A stretch of DNA of 64,000 bases from Dyadobacter sp. 50-39. GTDB lineage: Bacteria > Bacteroidota > Bacteroidia > Cytophagales > Spirosomataceae. The stretch is taken from positions 164,123-228,122 of the forward strand of contig MKSR01000006.1 in assembly GCA_001898145.1 (NCBI GenBank). The letters run 5' to 3'. Both the position numbers and the translations under genes were made by a program. The notes beneath the pieces were generated by a model. That model was not told the origin of the DNA, did not search any database, and worked only from the letters and a program-made list of their open reading frames with translations. Each line of letters begins with the position of its first letter. Positions within the stretch are counted from its first letter, which is position 1. Below are positions 60,578-64,000 of the stretch, one piece after another.

Positions 60578-62167
60578 ATGAAATTACTCAACTTCAACCT
60601 GAGGCTGGTTGTTGCCGCCTGCGCCTTTATCCTTTCGCTCTCGATGTATTCCTGCGACGACCACCGGATGCCGCCGTCAGGCCCGTCGCTCCCCGACCGG
60701 ATTTTCTATGCATTGTCGGACAACAACCAGCTGCACGAAATCAACATCAAAAACACGGGCGCTCCGCTGCGCTCGTTTGCAGTAATAGGTCTCGAACAAG
60801 GCGAAATGTTGAAAGCCATCGACTTCCGGCCCGCTACCGGGCAACTGTATGCAATCGGCTCGCTGCATAACCTTTATCAGGTGAATGTCAAGACGGGCGA
60901 TCAGGAAGGCAAAGCCACGCGCATCGGTACAGCTCCGATTGCCGTCGCGTTGAGCGGCCAGGTGGGTTTTGACTTCAATCCGACCGTAGACCGTATCCGC
61001 GTTGTGACGAGTTCGACCCAAAACCTGCGCCTGCACCCCGAAACCGGCGCAATCGTTCCCGGTGACGGGGCATTGAATGGCTATGCTAATCCGATGATCG
61101 GCGCGGTGGCGTATACCAACAGCCGGGCGGGCGTAACCGCCGCTCCCGCAGGTGTCGGTACGACGCTTTACGACATAGATCCTTCTACCGATATGCTATA
61201 TATTCAGAACCCGCCCAATCCGGGAGGCCTGGTGCCGGTAGGAATGCTGGGCCTGGACATTCAGGAAGTAGGTGGCTTTGATATCTCTCCAGATGTGAAT
61301 GCGGCCGATGTGTATCCGATTGTCTCGGTGAAGTTCGGAGACAAATGGGAGCTCGATTTCGTAGATCTGGCTACCGGAAAGCTTCAAAAACTGGGCGATT
61401 TGCCGGCTAATGTGAATATAACGGGGATCGCCATTCCACCGCTGCCCGTCGCCTATGCATTGACCGACAATGGCATGCTAAAAATCTTCAACCCCGAAAA
61501 CGGCATGGAGTATGGGACTAAAACCGTTTCTACTCCCGGCGTCGCATTGCAAGGCATTGATATCCGCCCCGCCAACGGCAGACTGTATGCGTTGGGAGAT
61601 AACAGCAAAATTTACGGCATCGACCTCGGTAACGGAACTGCGACCGAACTGGTGAGCCTGAAACTGGCAGACAACACGCCGGTAATGCTGAGCGGAACCT
61701 ATTTCGGGGTCGACTTCAACCCCGCAGCTGACCGCCTGCGTGTGGTGAGTAACACCGGTCAGAGCCTGCGCATCAACGTGAACGACGGTGTCACGATCGT
61801 GGACGGGTCCCTTAAAATCGGCATGGGAGGCCCAACTCCTTACGTAACGGCCGTTGCCTACACCAACAGCTACCCAGGCGTGGTGGCAGCTAACACGTCA
61901 CTTTTCGACATAGATAGCCAGACCAACACACTATACAAACAAATGCCACCTAACGACGGCATTCTGGTCGATCCGAAGTCACTGGGCATCGATGTCGCAC
62001 CGGGCATCGGCTTCGATATTGGGAATGTGTCCGGCAAAGGTTACGCCATTTTCACCGTAGGAAGCAACACCAGCTTCTACGCGATCGACCTCGCTACCGG
62101 TACAACCACCCATCAATTCCCATACAGCGGCCCGGTACGAGGTTTGGCTGTTGGATTTGGGTTATAA
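60578..62167 (+). CDS. DUF4394 repeat lipoprotein
   Basis: This encodes 529 residues from ATG at 60578, with a lipoprotein signal ending SLSMYSC (Cys26 or so). Two DUF4394 units make up most of the protein: FYALSDNNQLHEINIKNT with FRPATGQLYAIGSLHNLY and FNPTVDRIRVVTSSTQN first, then AYALTDNGMLKIFNPENG with IRPANGRLYALGDNSKIYG and FNPAADRLRVVSNTGQS. These look like blades of a propeller exposed on the cell surface or periplasm. Function of the family is unknown. A strong terminator follows. Confidence 0.85.
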   Translation: MKLLNFNLRLVVAACAFILSLSMYSCDDHRMPPSGPSLPDRIFYALSDNNQLHEINIKNTGAPLRSFAVIGLEQGEMLKAIDFRPATGQLYAIGSLHNLYQVNVKTGDQEGKATRIGTAPIAVALSGQVGFDFNPTVDRIRVVTSSTQNLRLHPETGAIVPGDGALNGYANPMIGAVAYTNSRAGVTAAPAGVGTTLYDIDPSTDMLYIQNPPNPGGLVPVGMLGLDIQEVGGFDISPDVNAADVYPIVSVKFGDKWELDFVDLATGKLQKLGDLPANVNITGIAIPPLPVAYALTDNGMLKIFNPENGMEYGTKTVSTPGVALQGIDIRPANGRLYALGDNSKIYGIDLGNGTATELVSLKLADNTPVMLSGTYFGVDFNPAADRLRVVSNTGQSLRINVNDGVTIVDGSLKIGMGGPTPYVTAVAYTNSYPGVVAANTSLFDIDSQTNTLYKQMPPNDGILVDPKSLGIDVAPGIGFDIGNVSGKGYAIFTVGSNTSFYAIDLATGTTTHQFPYSGPVRGLAVGFGL

Positions 62168-62180
62168 TTTTTAGGGGTGA

Positions 62181-62224
62181 AAACACAACAACCGTCCGGC
62201 GCAAACCGGACGGTTGTTGTGTTT
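62181..62224. terminator. Strong terminator, 19-bp arms
   Basis: AAACACAACAACCGTCCGG (62181-62199) and CCGGACGGTTGTTGTGTTT (62206-62224) are perfect 19-bp arms around a 6-nt loop. It lies between two convergent genes (stops at 62167 and 62233) and can serve both. Confidence 0.85.
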
Positions 62225-62232
62225 AATATCCG

Positions 62233-62832
62233 TTACCGCGGCTCCGTAAAGACTTCCTGGACATAGATATTGGAGACCAGGAATTTACAATTGGTGTAGG
62301 TAAGGGTGTCAGCCGACTCCCTACCGTGCTGGCGCTTATTGATCCGCACGAATTTTGCAGCAAACTGCCCTTGCATCTCATTTTTCTTGGGATCGTAGTA
62401 CAAGACTTTAAAGTCGTTCCAGGGACCTTCCAGGAGCTTGTAAATATCCATCGATACATCGTCTCCGGGGAAAGAATCAGCACTTAAGCTGGTGGTGATT
62501 GAATCCAAAGTGCATATCAGCCTATCACGATGGCTATTTGCGCTATCTGTCAGGATGTACTTACCGGGCTTGGTATGAAAAAAATTCAGATGTACGATCT
62601 GGTATTCGTCATCCCCAATTTTTCTAACCAAGCTCATAGCTACTACATTCTTATCGCACATATCCTGGGTTAGAGCTGCCCCATGCGGAACCGTTATCCC
62701 TGTTTTAAAAGGAACACCATTGACTTCGCCCATAACGACCTGATTAATCATAAACGGTTCCATCGATGGCTGCTTGTCACACGATAACAGGCCTGGGAAT
62801 AACAATATAAGTACATAGCTGTATTGCTTCAT
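62233..62832 (-). CDS. Small lipoprotein, intact paralog
   Basis: This encodes 199 residues with lipoprotein signal MKQYSYVLILLFPGLLSC (Cys18). The sequence has YQIVHLNFFHTKPGKYILTD and a C-terminal block ILYYD/VLYYDPKKNEMQGQFAAKF that is shared with the truncated gene next to it. No named family is recognised. The C-terminal third looks like a calycin-type beta strand pair. It lies 134 bp downstream of its broken paralog on the same strand. Confidence 0.7.
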   Translation of the reverse strand: MKQYSYVLILLFPGLLSCDKQPSMEPFMINQVVMGEVNGVPFKTGITVPHGAALTQDMCDKNVVAMSLVRKIGDDEYQIVHLNFFHTKPGKYILTDSANSHRDRLICTLDSITTSLSADSFPGDDVSMDIYKLLEGPWNDFKVLYYDPKKNEMQGQFAAKFVRINKRQHGRESADTLTYTNCKFLVSNIYVQEVFTEPR

Positions 62833-62965
62833 CGCCTTAATGGGCTATTTCCATGCAGCAAGCCATTAAGCCATACTGCCGGATTGTATTTAAAAAGTTT
62901 TGAAAAATGTAAGTCAACAGTCGCCCCGAACAACACGGGCGACCATTGATTTACAATTAAATGCG

Positions 62966-63144
62966 TCACCGCGGCTCGGTGAAAACTTCCTGGACATAAA
63001 TGTTTGCGACGATGAACTTGCAGTTGGTATAGGTAATAGTATCCGCCGCAGCCTTTGCTCGTTGCTGTTTATTTATCCGCACAAACTTTGCAGCGAACTG
63101 CCCCTGGATCTCGTTCTTTTCAGGGTCGTAGTACAAAATTCTAA
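62966..63144 (-). pseudogene. 3' fragment of a lipoprotein paralog cut by an IS element
   Basis: The last 59 codons read LRILYYDPEKNEIQGQFAAK ... YVQEVFTEPR and align with the C-terminus of the intact paralog at 62233-62832 (46 or so of 59 residues the same). Upstream the frame runs into IS sequence at 63145 and has no start codon of its own. The 5' part should lie beyond the right end of the IS, outside the window. Confidence 0.85.
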
Positions 63145-63146
63145 GA

Positions 63147-63161
63147 GCGTGTTTGGGAATT
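63147..63161 (+). repeat. IS left terminal inverted repeat
   Basis: GCGTGTTTGGGAATT is the portion of the left terminal repeat that can be paired with the visible right end at 63986-64000. Confidence 0.8.
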
Positions 63162-63210
63162 GTGGAGAAAGGGGATCGTACCATCTTTGCAGTGACCAAA
63201 CTTTAAAGAA

Positions 63211-63987
63211 TTGATTAAACAGTATAATAGGCTGACCGATCCCCAGTGGACTGCAATTTCGGGGTTTTTAGATTTAAAACGAAAGAGGAAGCACGATTTA
63301 AGGACTATTATGGATGCCCTGCTTTACATCGTGCGCACCGGCTGCCAGTGGCGAAATCTACCATCTTGCTTTCCCAAATGGCAGTCTGTTTATTGGTACT
63401 TTGATCGCTGGAAAAAGAATAATATGCTTGCTGAAATCAATGTTTTTCTAAACCAATTAGATAGAAAAGCCAATGAGAAGGACGAGAATCCATCTGTTTT
63501 TTGCATTGACAGTCAGAGTGTTAAACTTTCTCCGATGATTTTTGAAAAGCGAGGATTAGATGCAAACAAGAAAGTGAACGGTCGTAAAAGACAGCTATTA
63601 GTGGATACGGATGGCAGAATATGGTTTGCTCACGTTCATGCTGCAAATGAGCCTGACGGCAGTGCTGCTTTAGGCTTTTCGGCTGATATTCTTTGCCAAA
63701 ACGAGCGCCTAGAAAAGATCTACGGCGATCAGGCCTACAACGGCGTTTTCGCCCGGAAAATGAAAGAGTTCAATATTAAATTTGAGAAAGCCTCACGCCC
63801 AGAATCTGCAAAGGGGTTTGTACCGGTAGCCAAGAGGTGGGTGATTGAACGATCAATTGCTTGGACTAACTTTTTCAGGAGAATTGTCAAAGATTACGAA
63901 TATACAGTATCTTCTTCGGTCGCTTGGATCATTCTTGCCAACATTCAATTGATGTTACAGCGAACTTTCCCTACAGACAAAATATAA
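63211..63987 (+). CDS. IS5-family DDE transposase
   Basis: This encodes 258 residues from a TTG at 63211 (MIKQYNRLTDPQW); the first in-frame ATG is 33 codons on and would lose the conserved helix. RTIMDALLYIVRTGCQWRNLPSCFPKWQSVYWYFDRWKK is the N-terminal DUF4096-like region. The DDE residues are Asp in FCIDSQSVKL, Asp in YGDQAYNG and Glu in KRWVIERSIAWTNFFRR. Full length and apparently intact, so the element may be mobile. Confidence 0.92.
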   Translation: MIKQYNRLTDPQWTAISGFLDLKRKRKHDLRTIMDALLYIVRTGCQWRNLPSCFPKWQSVYWYFDRWKKNNMLAEINVFLNQLDRKANEKDENPSVFCIDSQSVKLSPMIFEKRGLDANKKVNGRKRQLLVDTDGRIWFAHVHAANEPDGSAALGFSADILCQNERLEKIYGDQAYNGVFARKMKEFNIKFEKASRPESAKGFVPVAKRWVIERSIAWTNFFRRIVKDYEYTVSSSVAWIILANIQLMLQRTFPTDKI

Positions 63988-64000
63988 TTCTCAAACACAT

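Larger units (their letters stand above)
63145..64000 (+). mobile_element. IS5-family insertion sequence, right end at window edge
   Basis: The left inverted repeat starts GAGCGTGTTTGGGAATT (63145-63161) and the right one ends at the window edge as AATTCTCAAACACAT (63986-64000), whose complement ATGTGTTTGAGAATT matches 12 of 15 bases of the left end. A single transposase gene fills the space. The 4 bp before the left end are CTAA, which fits the YTAR-like target of IS5 elements; the second copy of the duplication would be just outside. The element interrupts a small lipoprotein gene. Confidence 0.88.

Overview
The window looks like chromosomal DNA of a Bacteroidota bacterium, most likely a Cytophagales member of the Dyadobacter/Spirosoma type. 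The signs are two SusC/SusD pairs, a FecI/FecR signalling pair, a type IX secretion C-terminal domain, many lipoproteins, a NirBD/NarK nitrate assimilation block and promoters of the Bacteroidota TTG / nnTTTG kind. The genus is my inference. No rRNA, tRNA or CRISPR array was recognised.

Layout. 1-2.1 kb: two paralogous small lipoproteins (the first cut by the window edge) and a GH26 mannanase-like enzyme. 2.3-5.2 kb: an Lrp regulator, an EamA exporter and an unusual ChrB-C/AraC fusion in one run, then a small outer-membrane protein. 5.2-7.6 kb: an ACT-like small protein, a cysteine desulfurase and a hypothetical protein. 7.6-21.5 kb: one long minus-strand unit, susC-susD followed by five intact S1 sulfatases and one broken one, closed by a 14-bp-arm terminator. 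21.8-24.4 kb: a DUF1080/LamG-like protein, a second sulfatase wreck and a periplasmic binding protein. 24.7-25.4 kb: a Phd/VapC-type toxin-antitoxin pair whose toxin is frameshifted in a (GT)6 tract. 25.5-27.3 kb: a membrane protein and a ThuA-like protein.

27.4-42.3 kb is a nitrate assimilation island: a NarL-type regulator and a PilJ-type sensor kinase, nirD and nirB on the minus strand, then cobA, an alginate-export-like porin, narK, a giant nitrate reductase fused to an FAD/NADH module, a rubredoxin-tailed reductase-like protein and a nitrate reductase associated protein on the plus strand. 42.3-49.5 kb holds a TlpA-like lipoprotein, an M1 aminopeptidase with a T9SS tail, small hypotheticals and a DUF899 protein. 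49.7-56.4 kb is a FecI-FecR-SusC(STN)-SusD locus, followed by a PQQ/cytochrome c dehydrogenase, an HxlR regulator, secreted proteins, and paralogous lipoproteins, one of them truncated by an IS5-type element that runs off the right edge.

The main discovery candidate is a sulfur-scavenging regulon. Three minus-strand promoters at about 7.05, 21.75 and 24.64 kb share the same geometry: TTG, exactly 24 bases, TTTG, followed at once by a 17-bp dyad of the form TCTAy-N7-rTAGr. They drive the cysteine desulfurase, the SusCD-sulfatase unit and the binding protein. Each has a 5' leader of about 200-270 nt. The leader of the binding-protein gene encodes a 32-residue peptide ending Arg-Cys-Cys-Cys-stop, followed by a small hairpin, which looks like a cysteine-sensing attenuator.
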